64,000 nucleotides of DNA from Galaxea fascicularis (taxonomy: Eukaryota > Cnidaria > Anthozoa > Scleractinia > Euphylliidae), in assembly GCA_948470475.1 (NCBI GenBank), contig OX419342.1:5733212-5797211 (forward strand), read 5' to 3'. The notes under the pieces were generated by a model. That model saw nothing but the letters and a program-made list of their open reading frames with translations. It had not been told where the DNA came from and did no database searches. Positions 34,201 through 42,081 of the stretch are shown piece by piece. Made by a program: the position numbers and the translations under genes. The number at the start of each line of letters is the position of its first letter. Position 1 is the stretch's first letter.

Positions 34201-36169
34201 AAGGGCACTACATTGGAAAATTTAATTTTGTTTCAACATCACATTGTACAATTGTTGTGACTTACAGTAAAACCATCAAGTTTAGAATATAGTAATGAAA
34301 CAATCATCTTCCTAATTATTAAGGTTATCATCTCAGTAGCATTCTCATAACCTTGATGATCTGTCAGGTACTGGCATGTTGTAGTTCAGTTTCTTAATTG
34401 GTTCAATATTTCTAAGTATATTTTTCCTTTGTTCTTGTGCATGGCAATGTATAATGCTGTGTATATTTTAAAAAGAAAGGGAAATATCATATTCAACCAA
34501 GTGTAAAACACTTGAACTACAACAAATTCCATAATGTTAACAGGACAGAGGTGTGTTGGAAACTCACGTTGGAGTGTTACCACATATTGAGTTGGTCCAC
34601 TTGAACATGACTAACTTCCGAAGCTTGCTATCACCTGATCCTGTAGCAGGATCATTAACAAGACCATGAAGAAGTGACAGGTAGATCTCAGTTGCTTGCT
34701 GGATTGACTTGACATCGTTTGAGCTGTCTGTCAGATAATTCAAAAGCTTTGCTCTAGCCAGCTTCAGCTCTCTGGGGAAATACAAATATCTGTAAGGATT
34801 TTGGCTAATTATACATGTTGATCAACATACAGAGCAAGTCACTGCAATAAAGAAAGCAAACTTAGGAATAATTCTTTCAGATTGGGTAGACCAGGGGTTT
34901 TGTTAATAGATCCTTCTCCAAAATGGCGGCAGTGGATTTGAATGAGTTAAAATTGAACTGAATGAAAAACTGATACCATAAATAGGAAGAGCACCTTGAC
35001 TTTAGTAACCCTGCAAGGTTTCAGCATATCAGGTGTTATATCAGCCGAGAAAATGTAAGTTGAAATTTGACAAATTTACAGATGTTTGTATGACTGGGGG
35101 TATGGCGTATACCCCCAGTCATTCAAACGTCTGTAAATTTTTCATTTTTCAACTTACATGTACATTTTCTCAACTGATATTACACCTGATAAGCTGAAAC
35201 TTTGCAGGGTTACTAAAGTAAAGGTGCTCTTCCTAGTGCTGGTATACGTTTTTAATTTTAACTTATTTAAATTTTTGGCTGCCATTTTGGAGAAGGGTCT
35301 ATTGAAGGAATAGGCGGCTAATAGAATTCTTAATATGCAGGTACCCCTAAGATTTCTTTGGTTTGCCCTTTTCAATAACTTAACAGCAAAAGTGGGTACT
35401 TTGTTCAGAATGCATGGATGTCAGTTCCTGGGTCCCAGCTTCTAATAATAACCCTGGTGGACTGAACAAATTGGATTAACATGCGCGCTCATTTCATATT
35501 GGACTACATGTACCTCACATCAAAAAGGCAAATCAATGTTAAACATTAAATTTGATCTCAGGTCATTTTATAATAATAATAATAATATATAGATTTTTAG
35601 AGCGCCATATCCTAAAAGCTCTATGGCGCTTTACAATTTTAAAAATAAATAATCTAACTAATCAAAAAACGATAAAAAGCTTGTCTAATGAAATTCCTTT
35701 GTCTCCTAACCCTAATTATTCATGAGAAGACCATATTTTTGTGCACAATTAAATCTTAATTTCGTGTTTTAAAACTTTATTTGCAACAATAGTTAGTGCC
35801 AAGTTGTCGTAACATTCAGTGGAGGTTGGCTTTAAAATTGGTAGCACTGTTCAAGGCAACTGGTGAAATGTAACTTAGGGAGAAGATTGCAATGAGGTAT
35901 TCCTAAAAAAGGTCCTAAAATCCTGGTAGGCCTTAACAGCTGTTTAAAAGTTGATGACCAAATGAATTAAGTTTGTATTATAAGCTTGTAGGAGTTTTGT
36001 AGCTCTAGGACTCTAACATTGCCTGAAATGTTTTGTGAACCACACAAAACAAAGATAAAACTTACGACAACATTTTCGAGGACGAAGAATTGGTTGCAAA
36101 ATTGCGAATCGACTCAAATGTCACGGGAGCAGAAGCCTTGATTGGATTTCTGTGAAACCAGTGCGCCAT
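15008..36169 (-). CDS. BROX: BROX (Bro1-domain protein), incomplete: four exons visible
   Basis: BROX is a Bro1-domain protein that in vertebrates binds ESCRT-III (CHMP4) and is farnesylated at a C-terminal CaaX box. I place coding exons at 36169-36066, 34771-34568, 20404-20245 and 15109-15008, all with GT-AG borders. Exons 1 and 2 join in phase and give a start beginning MAHWFHRNPIKA, like human MTHWFHRNPLKA, then the first Bro1 helices. The last two also join in phase and end in Cys-Val-Val-Ser, a CaaX box. About 215-225 residues of the Bro1 core are missing between them. A 200-N gap at 33641-33840 lies just past exon 2, so lost sequence or a misjoin is the likely reason. The introns contain an antisense expansin gene, a GPCR copy and many foldback elements. 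The gene is divergent from RNF216. Confidence 0.85.
15141..16008. repeat. Left arm of a ~0.9-kb inverted repeat
   Basis: This segment matches 18201-19100 in reverse complement. Paired landmarks are 'taagagcgcctgtccgtaaa' with its complement near 19080-19100, 'aatgattaagagcgacgcga' with the partner near 18580, and 'attgcttggttt' with the partner near 18201. The arms have drifted by substitutions and small indels. It begins about 30 bp beyond the BROX last-exon acceptor, inside the final BROX intron. Confidence 0.75.
16009..18200. other. 2.2-kb spacer between inverted-repeat arms
   Basis: The spacer has poly-T/A runs near 16190-16245 and 16620, a C/G-rich tract near 17095-17130 and a MITE at 17674-17831. 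The 147-codon frame at 16862-17305 (minus) runs through the low-complexity tract and shows no transposase motif. I see no coding capacity that would mobilise the arms. Confidence 0.5.
17674..17831. mobile_element. Short TIR element (MITE)
   Basis: Arms TACTTGCCCAAATCCCATAA and the near-complement ATTATGGGATTGTGCAAGTT flank about 110 bp. An inner CTTGGGGGGTT pairs with AACCCCCCAAAA. The size and imperfect terminal inversion fit a non-autonomous DNA transposon. Confidence 0.65.
18201..19100. repeat. Right arm of a ~0.9-kb inverted repeat
   Basis: This is the reverse-complement partner of 15141-16008. The two copies face each other across 2.2 kb. They could be the ends of one large terminal-inverted-repeat element or two independent insertions of the same repeat in opposite orientation. 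Confidence 0.75.
19854..20160. mobile_element. MITE with AAGGCTGGTTTTCA ends
   Basis: The element starts AAGGCTGGTTTTCACTAG and ends with the complement TGAAAACCAGCCTT. The interior repeats the hexamer-like unit CATAAG/CACAAG in one half and CTTATG/CTTGTG in the other, so much of the 307 bp can fold back. It sits just 3' of the BROX penultimate exon, within the last intron. Confidence 0.7.
20245..20404 (-). CDS. BROX: BROX penultimate coding exon
   Basis: The acceptor CTTGTTCAG and donor GTAAGT bound 160 nt. The peptide YFHKILEEAPELELKATHGL aligns with human BROX [20 protein letters not shown], and a later FDVSK aligns with FDLTK. The exon begins with one base that completes a split codon and ends in phase 0. 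Confidence 0.9.
20922..22145. mobile_element. 1.2-kb foldback transposon with TA target duplication
   Basis: Arms of about 260 bp start GGGCCTCTTCATATGAG and end CTCATATGAAGAGGCCC. A TA dinucleotide flanks both sides (20920-20921 and 22146-22147), fitting a Tc1/mariner-type target duplication. Each arm carries a run of CCGAAATGATCCC-like units (the complement GGGATCATTTCGG in the right arm). The central 0.7 kb is AT-rich with no transposase frame, so the element is non-autonomous. It lies in a BROX intron. Confidence 0.8.
22221..22482. mobile_element. MITE with TAA target duplication (Harbinger-like)
   Basis: The ends are AGGTGATGTTACACGAGCC and the near-complement GGCTCGTGTCAATCACCT. TAA is present directly outside each end (22218-22220, 22483-22485). 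The three-base TWA target preference is typical of PIF/Harbinger elements. Internal copies of AACGCAACAATGTTGCGTT form palindromes. Confidence 0.75.
22483..24888. other. BROX intron / upstream flank of expansin gene
   Basis: No exon was found on either strand. I searched the minus strand for the missing BROX Bro1 core without success. A purine/pyrimidine mirror lies near 23990-24070, where 'cacctcctgattttttttttctc' pairs with 'gaaaggagataaaataaaatcagaaggtg'. The final few hundred bases would contain the expansin promoter; no clear TATA box was picked. Confidence 0.45.
24889..30592 (+). CDS. Expansin-like secreted protein with chitin-binding domain
   Basis: Eight phase-consistent exons (24889-24951, 25246-25311, 26645-26894, 27986-28139, 28967-29187, 29618-29671, 29796-29957, 30366-30592) give a 398-residue protein. 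It has a signal peptide (about 1-20), an expansin-type double-psi beta-barrel from about 44 (STYYGD, CGMC at 86-89, DLCGGC at 119-124), an expansin C-terminal beta domain in exons 4-5, a Thr/Ser/Pro linker (about 270-323), and a C-terminal type-2 chitin-binding domain (CBM14) with six cysteines. Expansins loosen polysaccharide networks without hydrolysis; chitin is the obvious candidate substrate. The gene lies antisense inside the BROX span. Exon 5 can also read through its donor to a TAG at 29274-29276, giving a form without linker or CBM14. AATAAA lies at 30666-30671. Confidence 0.88.
25911..26058. mobile_element. Near-perfect palindromic MITE with TA duplication
   Basis: Arms of about 65 bp are almost perfect complements (GGCCATATTCGTATTCTCGG at the left, its complement with one difference at the right), separated by a spacer of under 25 bp. 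TA flanks both ends (25909-25910 and 26059-26060). It lies in expansin intron 2. Near-identity of the arms suggests a recent insertion. Confidence 0.75.
26645..26894 (+). CDS. Expansin-like gene exon 3: DPBB core
   Basis: Bounded by a TTTATAG acceptor and a GTTTGT donor, this exon carries the expansin-type N-terminal barrel. It includes the YYGDYPGGGAC opening, the CGMC cysteines and the DLCGGC motif that contains the conserved Asp of the expansin D-x-CG signature. The weak donor is chosen because it keeps phase with exon 4, beginning AGFDFYIPGF. Confidence 0.85.
27300..27790. repeat. Interspersed repeat in expansin intron 3
   Basis: The stretch has a composition unlike its flanks, with phrases such as CCCCGGGGGATACTCCCTTA, GTCTTAAATGGGGTATCG, GTCTTAAACAGGTTATCG and GTCTTAAACTGGGTTAGG recurring as variants of one unit. 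This looks like a degenerate repeat family built on a GTCTTAAA..GG core. No coding potential was seen. Confidence 0.5.
28578..28623. repeat. (CAT/CGT)n trinucleotide repeat
   Basis: An uninterrupted trinucleotide tract moves from (CAT)n to (CGT)n. It lies in expansin intron 4, between 27986-28139 and 28967-29187. Confidence 0.8.
30366..30592 (+). CDS. Expansin-like gene last exon: CBM14 chitin-binding domain
   Basis: After a TTTCAG acceptor the exon encodes a peritrophin-type domain with six cysteines (NFC, KDC, YQC, KHC, MVC, VKC). The aromatic residues around SFYQC and FNPEIMVCD are typical of the fold. About 20 charged residues follow before the TAA stop. Confidence 0.9.
30672..33104. other. 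BROX intron segment, no exon seen
   Basis: Apart from the microsatellite at 31249-31297 and a (GTTT)n stretch near 31839-31857, I find nothing coding. The overlapping frames at 32345-32666 show no family match. The last about 300 bases are the duplicated 3' flank shared with the left end of the window. Confidence 0.45.
31249..31297. repeat. (GAT)n(AAT)n microsatellite
   Basis: Roughly ten GAT units are followed by about five ATA units. It lies in a BROX intron, 3' of the expansin gene. Confidence 0.85.
33105..33640 (-). CDS. Melatonin-receptor-like GPCR, 5' half lost in gap
   Basis: The frame is open from the assembly gap to a stop at 33105-33107, about 178 codons. It begins FFCYLQIDSGAF, at the second extracellular loop, and runs through TM5, TM6 (CWTP) and TM7 (NPVIYG) into a tail ending NVELR. 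It is nearly identical to the disrupted copy at 914-2002 up to the tail, which has diverged. The N-terminal half, about 165 codons, is not found beyond the gap, so the true gap must exceed its 200 Ns, or a misjoin exists. It may be a functional gene, but its TM1 cannot be checked. It lies within the BROX span on the same strand. Confidence 0.85.
33641..33840. other. Assembly gap (200 N)
   Basis: Exactly 200 undetermined bases are present. The GPCR to the left is cut off and the BROX gene to the right loses its next exons, so the placeholder length underestimates the missing DNA. Confidence 0.99.
34568..34771 (-). CDS. BROX: BROX coding exon 2
   Basis: A TTTCCCCAG acceptor precedes the exon and a GTGAGT donor follows. 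It encodes the first helices of the Bro1 domain: ELKLARAKLLNYLTD near the start, YLSLLHGLV in the middle and FKWTN near the end. Each aligns by eye with human BROX (RARLLELFTD, YFSLLQGFI, FKWTD). Confidence 0.9.
34908..35300. mobile_element. Foldback element in BROX intron 1-2 region
   Basis: Arms of about 190 bp begin AGATCCTTCTCCAAAATGGC and end with a near-complement GCCATTTTGGAGAAGGGTCT. They meet at a short palindrome around 'gggggtatggcgtatacccccag' near 35096-35118. The element lies between BROX exons 2 and 1. Confidence 0.75.
35571..35640. repeat. (AAT)n tail with AGCGCCAT hairpin
   Basis: An (AAT)n run is followed by a stem formed by AGCGCCAT and ATGGCGCT. Such a hairpin beside a trinucleotide run resembles the 3' terminus of a retroelement. 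Only this end is recognisable. Confidence 0.45.
36066..36169 (-). CDS. BROX: BROX coding exon 1
   Basis: The ATG at 36167-36169 opens 34 codons plus two bases, ending at a GTAAG donor (36065-36061). The protein begins MAHWFHRNPIKASAPVTF, which closely tracks the conserved BROX N-terminus. Exon phase matches exon 2. Confidence 0.88.
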
Positions 36170-36465
36170 TTTGATGTTACTATTTTTAGGTGCAAACGTA
36201 GTTTTCTATTTCGGCCGTGAAGTTCGAAGGAGGTTCGGAAATTATCGGGATAAACTTCGTCTTGTGATTGGGCCCGATCTTTAGAACATCGTTTTCGCAA
36301 TTCTTCGTGTTCGTGCAGCCAGCGAGTTGCCAGCGGGAGGAAAACACAAAGCATGTTCGTGACAGCTTACATATGGTCAAGTTCATTCGCCCGCCATTTT
36401 TTGAAAGTCCCTTGAGGCACAATTTTCGGGTTTAAATCTCTCGTATTGGTGAAAAACCGTGCTAA
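36170..36465. promoter_or_regulatory. Bidirectional promoter of BROX and RNF216
   Basis: The two start codons lie 296 bp apart and point away from each other, so both promoters and 5' leaders must fit here or in upstream exons. The stretch is less AT-rich than its surroundings and contains an inverted CCAAT box (ATTGG at 36267-36271) and a CGCCATTTT element near each start. No TATA box was recognised. Confidence 0.6.
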
Positions 36466-38568
36466 ATGGCGGTCGCTGACAACGAGGCTAGGATTCTTGA
36501 TTCCTTAAGACAGATTTTCCCGCAGCTAAATGACGGTGTTCTGTCCCACAGCATCAGGAATGTGCGTGAAACCGTGGGAAGCGATCCTGGCACCATTATA
36601 TCCGGTTGTATCGATATGCTCCTAGCTCAACAAACTGCACGTGAAGTGCCTGCACCACCAGACAGACGCCCCATTTCTCCAATTTCTTTAGACCATGATG
36701 AAAATCGATCTGATCTTCGCACTGGAATTAAGGATAATGAAATAATTTTTGTTGGGAGCAGCTCGCGCGGAGCGCCCAATCACATGCATAAAGGTCGTCA
36801 ACCAAACAATACTGGCCATTGTGTCATAAATCTGATCGACGAGTTTGAGATTTCAGTTTCTGAACGGTCTTCTGCTCCGGTTAATTCTGTTACAGCTCCT
36901 CCCCGCTCTAAGCAGAGCGTAAGAAGTCCTACGGCGGAAACAAGGCGAAATTCAGGTTCTGGAATTCTTTCGAAAGATCCATCTGCAACTCCCACCGCCA
37001 CCATTAGCACGGCTGTGACCTCGGCACAGAAAGAACCGCACGAAATTGTGGCTGTTCCTGTAGAATCGAATGTGGATCCCATGAAGGACGCTTTGAAAAA
37101 CCTTCATTCTTTATTCCCTGATGTAGAAGACTCCTACCTTCAGAGCTTGGTTGACAAGTGGTCCCATCTCATCCCGGAAGACGCAGTTAACAATGCCTGT
37201 AACGAGCTTTTGGAGACAAAGGATTACCCGAAAAAACCTATTCTGTCTAGTCCGCCGACCACAGTTTCAAGTCTCTCTGAAAATCAAAATGTAACAGACT
37301 ACTTTAAAGACTTTTCTACACAAGTATCAAACAAATACAGACATCAGTGCTTTCAAATTTTACAGAACGAATTCACAACTATTTCTGTCAAATACATTAG
37401 GCTAGCTATGGCAAAGTTCAAAGGTCATTATGCTCCAAGCAAGAGATATTTACAAGAACAGCATCGAGTGTCTAGTGGAAGTGCTACATCAACTTCAACT
37501 GGTGCCCCTTATGGTACTCAAAGTGTACAGTTACCATCACCACAAACACAAGATTATCACCATAAGAGCAACGACTTTTTTATCCCTCCTAAAATAGAAC
37601 TCCTGAGGTATGGACGCCCTCTTGTTTCAGTTTGTCCACAATCTGAAGTGGTTAAAGAGTTACAGATGGAGAGAGAGTTCATGAATAAGTATGAGCTCTC
37701 CAAAAGTGAAGAGATAGACAGGATGCTTGCTGTAAGTTTAAATGAAGAACAGTATGAAGAAGAAGGTCAGAAGATTGAGTGCGGCTGTTGCTATGGAGAT
37801 GCCGCTTTTGAGGACATGGTTCAATGTATTGATGGTCACCTTTTCTGTGGCAGCTGTCTGATGAACTATGCAAAAGAGGCTGCATTTGGCCAAGGAAAAG
37901 CAGCTCTCACATGTATGAGTGATGGCTGTGATAGCACTTTTCCCATGAGTCAGCTAAAGAAGGCATTACCCACCAACGTCTTGGAAAAATATGAAGATCG
38001 AGTTCAAGAAGAATCTTTGTTACTGGCTCAAATGGATGACTTTGTGCGATGCCCTTCTTGTGATTTTGCTGCCATCCTGCCAGCAGAAGAGAAAGTGTTC
38101 AAATGCCAGAATCCTTCTTGTGCCAAAGAGACCTGCCGTTATTGTAAAGAAGAGTGGTCCGAACATTTTGGCTTGAAGTGTAATGAGGTTGAAAAGTCAG
38201 CCCAAAAAGATGTCAGGCTCTCCTATGAAGAAAAAATGACAATGGCAAAGATCAGAAAATGTCCCAAATGTGGATGCGAGTTCACAAAGTCAGATGGCTG
38301 CAACAAAATGACGTGCCGCTGTGGAACAACAATGTGTTATATCTGTCGAAAACCCAGTATCAACTACAGTCACTTCTGTCAACACCCAAGAGATCCAGGC
38401 AAGGCATGTACCAAATGCACAAGCTGCTCACTGTGGAGTGATCCATCTGAAGATGATAATCGGGCAGTGAAGGAACTAGAGAAGGAGGCATTAGAGGCCA
38501 AGAGGAAGTTTGAGGAAGAAAATGTGCAGTTGGAAGCCAACCCAGCCAAAAAGGTGAAAACAGACTGA
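36466..38568 (+). CDS. RNF216: RNF216/TRIAD3-type RBR E3 ubiquitin ligase
   Basis: This uninterrupted 700-codon frame encodes a RING-in-between-RING ligase, which takes ubiquitin from an E2 onto its own cysteine before transfer; the RNF216 group prefers Lys63-linked chains. The N-terminal half is mostly disordered with two short helical segments (about 8-55 and 206-250) that look CUE-like. RING1 starts at Cys439 (CGCC), the IBR follows at about 510-570, and RING2 runs from Cys599-Pro-Lys-Cys602. Cys612 in GCNKM is the predicted catalytic residue by analogy with other RBR enzymes. The distinctive RNF216 tail after RING2 is intact (HFCQHPRDPG, CTSCSLWSDP, then a helix and a Lys-rich end). The vertebrate gene has many introns, whereas this one has none in its coding region. 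It is divergent from BROX. Confidence 0.95.
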   Translation: MAVADNEARILDSLRQIFPQLNDGVLSHSIRNVRETVGSDPGTIISGCIDMLLAQQTAREVPAPPDRRPISPISLDHDENRSDLRTGIKDNEIIFVGSSSRGAPNHMHKGRQPNNTGHCVINLIDEFEISVSERSSAPVNSVTAPPRSKQSVRSPTAETRRNSGSGILSKDPSATPTATISTAVTSAQKEPHEIVAVPVESNVDPMKDALKNLHSLFPDVEDSYLQSLVDKWSHLIPEDAVNNACNELLETKDYPKKPILSSPPTTVSSLSENQNVTDYFKDFSTQVSNKYRHQCFQILQNEFTTISVKYIRLAMAKFKGHYAPSKRYLQEQHRVSSGSATSTSTGAPYGTQSVQLPSPQTQDYHHKSNDFFIPPKIELLRYGRPLVSVCPQSEVVKELQMEREFMNKYELSKSEEIDRMLAVSLNEEQYEEEGQKIECGCCYGDAAFEDMVQCIDGHLFCGSCLMNYAKEAAFGQGKAALTCMSDGCDSTFPMSQLKKALPTNVLEKYEDRVQEESLLLAQMDDFVRCPSCDFAAILPAEEKVFKCQNPSCAKETCRYCKEEWSEHFGLKCNEVEKSAQKDVRLSYEEKMTMAKIRKCPKCGCEFTKSDGCNKMTCRCGTTMCYICRKPSINYSHFCQHPRDPGKACTKCTSCSLWSDPSEDDNRAVKELEKEALEAKRKFEEENVQLEANPAKKVKTD

Positions 38569-38598
38569 GTAGTGGTCACACTTATGGTGATTCAGCTT

Positions 38599-38900
38599 TT
38601 TATTACACGACTTAGACAGTCAGAGGGCCAATAACTAAAATCGACCAATAAGATTGCTCTATTGCCAGTCCGATATTCTCTAAGTATTGGACCGGGTATT
38701 GTCCCTAATGACCCGGCATTGTTCCCGCGTCGTCTTCAGTCGTGTAATAAATCTCTTATTAACCAAGCTTGCTCAGGACCGTACTGGGAGAATATCGGCC
38801 CTCTGTCTTTTTTGTACGGACCTCGCTGCGCTCAGTCCGTACTGTCAAGACCTCGGGCTGATATTCTCCCAGTACGGCCTTCGCGCTTGGTTAATAAGAT
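38599..38900. mobile_element. Two adjacent foldback elements after RNF216
   Basis: The first (38599-38750) has ends TTATTACACGACT and AGTCGTGTAATAA. The second (38751-38900) has arms from ATCTCTTATTAACCAAGC to the near-complement GCTTGGTTAATAAGAT, with an inner CCGTACTGGGAGAATAT pairing with ATATTCTCCCAGTACGG. They begin 30 bp after the RNF216 stop and so are probably part of its 3' UTR, where they could supply an AATAAA at 38746-38751. Confidence 0.65.
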
Positions 38901-41900
38901 ATATTTATTACACCAATTTTGAAATCACCGGTTATTCTTGCAATCTGAATCAACTTTGCATTTTGTTCCCAACTTGCACTATTTTTTGCTCTTAATCACA
39001 AAACTCAAAACCAGGTTTCCTGAAGTGGATATTAAATGAATATAATTTAATATTGACATTGAAAAAACTGTGATTTCAGAATGGGTGTAATAAAGTGGTA
39101 ATAGGCCATTTCCAAATTACCTTAGGCCTCTCTTTCAGATCGAGTCTAGGTGCTCATGTTTTCATATGCAAGTCAATTTTCATTCACATGCAATTTTGGT
39201 CTGAAATCCTGTACTTGTGATATGCATATGATCTCAGACAAAACTGCACTTTACTCAGTTTAATTACACTGTACCATTATAAAATACATGTACATGTATT
39301 ATTGGGGTTATAATAATATTATTATGATTTACCCAGTACTCTCTCATCTCTAAACCTTACCTTCCCTTCCCTCCCCCAACCTTTGATGGCAGCCATGAAA
39401 GACAGTCATTTCACTTAGCTGTTAATGATTGTAGATTTGGTGAGAGAAGAGACTCTTGAGTCCCTGCTGATTGGCTAGTGGACTAACTTCTCTCTCTTGT
39501 ATGCAATGTATTATCCTTAAGGCTATATAACCAATAGTCTCCATTTGGTGCAAAAATATGCTTGGATATTAATTTGTTCCCGGACATTATCTGTTGCAAA
39601 AGCTGAACCAACAGCGAAGCTCGAAGCTCGAGAAAAACTGTGATATTCTAAGAACTGATAATGTCTAAGGTAAAATATCTGAGCATATTATTTTTTCAAG
39701 CCAACTGTAGGTTATTGTCTTTATTGTCTTTCAAATATTTTTTGCAACATGCATTTCGGGAATATCACCAGATAATTATTCCCTGGTTTAGCTTCAGAAT
39801 ATTCAGCTACTTGATGCGTTTAGACCAATCATGTGCGAGCGGAAAGATTTAATGGGTTATAATATGTAGTAACCAGTAAAGTAGTGAGTGTTCACTCTAT
39901 ATCTTCTGGCCAGTTAATCAAAATTCAGTTTTTGCAATGCTTGCTATCTTAGAAACAAGTCACCAGGGCATTTTCAGAGCTATACACATGTAATTATATG
40001 AAATTTCGTTGTGTTTACAATGTATGTGTTTCAACCATTGACATGAGATTTTAGCATTGAAGTACATGACTATAGTACTCAAGAACTATTTCAGGAGTCA
40101 TGTTTGGTCAGAAAATAGATACTGGTACATGAAATTGACGCTTGTATTTATCACCATTTTAGTGAATGTAACTCCAATATTCCTTTTAATTAGTCCACAT
40201 ACATTAAGCAATACTATGTAATTTGAGTGACTGAAATTATGACTAAATTAATTTTGAAGCGTCAGTAGAGTGCTGGACTTAATGAATAATCAGTCCAAGT
40301 ATGTTTTGCATCCGTGCTTGGCAGTTGGTATCAAATTAATAATTTTGTAACGTTATCCAAAACTTGTTTGAGACGACAGCTAAGGTGATCGAAATCTTAT
40401 AAGGTAACTGTGACATTGGTTCCTGTTTATTGAAGCTCGAAGCAAACTAATTATTGATTTTGTAGATGGTTTGCTTGCGAATGCGATTTTTCAAGCTTTC
40501 TGCACGACTAATGTTGTAGATTATTGTTAATCAGTTGTTTCAAATCTGGCAGAAATTGTGAACTAATTTGCTTTTACGATCTCTGATGCCTGTATTCACG
40601 TTTGACCAGATATACGCGCACTGTATTTACATGTCTATGTAGTGTTCTATTGGTGTCATGCAAGATTAAAGTTGTCAATCTCTGCAGATTTTTCTTTTCC
40701 ACTAATCCCCCTCCCCACCCCCAAAAGAAAAGATGCACCCTCCCCATCCCCACCGCCTAACGAAATTCATCCTCTGTTTTGCGGGAAACTGGAGCATTCT
40801 TGTCGCGGAACGTTTATCCAAACAGACGGTCACTCGAGAAGTGCATACGGTTCGTGCTTCTCTAGCACTTCTCTTGTGTACTTAAAAATTCCCGCGTGCT
40901 TAATAACCAGGAGTTAACTCAACAGTGTACTCGACGCGTTTTGTATTACTTTAGCAGTAGTGACAAAAACAAAAGATTCTTCTCTGGTTTTGAGAAGTTT
41001 ATCAGTTATACGAAATTGCATCCTCGAACCGATATTTTTCCGGGTATTCTGGAAAATTTGACTTGACCTATCAGCTTTTATCGGGGAGATTTGCTGACCC
41101 ATACAGGAGACCGAGAGAGTTTGTGTAAAACAAATAATAAACCAAGCTCTGCGTTTCACCACAGTTGAACTTGCGTGTACAGCGATGCAAACTTTTTCTC
41201 CACGCGTGGGGGCCACGCTACATGTGGCTTAGAGAAGTGGGCGTGGGAGAACTAGCCGGGTTTCGCCTCAGGTCTACCGATCGATGATCGCGTGTGTAAG
41301 ACAAAATTAAGGTGACTATTCCACCAATATCGCCGAGGTCAGGGGTTACAAGCCTGAATGTTATTTATTTTTTTCCCAGATGTCAACTTGTGTACAAAAC
41401 TGCGAAAGTCCTTGACGACTTTACTTCTGGTTTAAACACATGCTTGAAGTATGTGCTCGAAAATGACAAGGACCGCGGATCATCACACATGACTTGTGTG
41501 TATGTTTACCTTAAAATGGCAGCTGTAAAGTAAACAAAGGTCAACAACAATGACAGCCTTTTACATTAATAGGCTGGGTTTTTCAAAATCGTTCATCGGT
41601 CTGACAAAACATAAGATAACAAAAACTTGGAGTGGATAAGTTTTATTTAATTACTTCCGTTTTTTTCTTTCTGTCACGGTACTTAGTTTACTTTTTCGCA
41701 TTTCGCGCTTCATGTCACCCACCTGTGTTCTCGTGTGCTTGAACAAACCCCCATCCGACGAGAAAAACAGGTTCCGCATTAAAAATTTATCATGTTTCTT
41801 CTAGCCCGTGTTAACCTCTGGTAATCTCTACAGGCATCTAAGGAAAAACGCTATTAGATCATCATGGAAATCTTTTCGTAACCTCAAGAGCGCCGGACGA

Positions 41901-42081
41901 AGGACCATGGATACTATTCAGTGCTTCGAGCGATTCGATGAGGTTTCCTGTGTAACTCTCTTTTGAAATTGTCACTGATTGTCCACACATATACTAATTT
42001 TCTGATTCTGTCATCGGAACCAGGAATTCGGCGTACGAGTCAGCACGAGATTAATTCGTTGGCGAAATACGGTGAAGCAAG
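38901..42081. other. Intergenic region between RNF216 and NHE genes
   Basis: No gene is supported. Frames at 39661-39852, 40642-40917, 40914-41216 and 41312-41533 lack domains. A C-rich tract (about 40706-40765) and a small GAGAAGTGC/GCACTTCTC inverted repeat (about 40834-40875) are present. The bases before 42082 should contain the NHE promoter and leader. Confidence 0.45.

Noticed and set aside
34386..34583. Minus-strand frame downstream of BROX exon 2, considered as BROX exon 3.
   Set aside because: Its sequence does not resemble the Bro1 core, and it begins inside exon 2 and continues past the GTGAGT donor as intron read-through.
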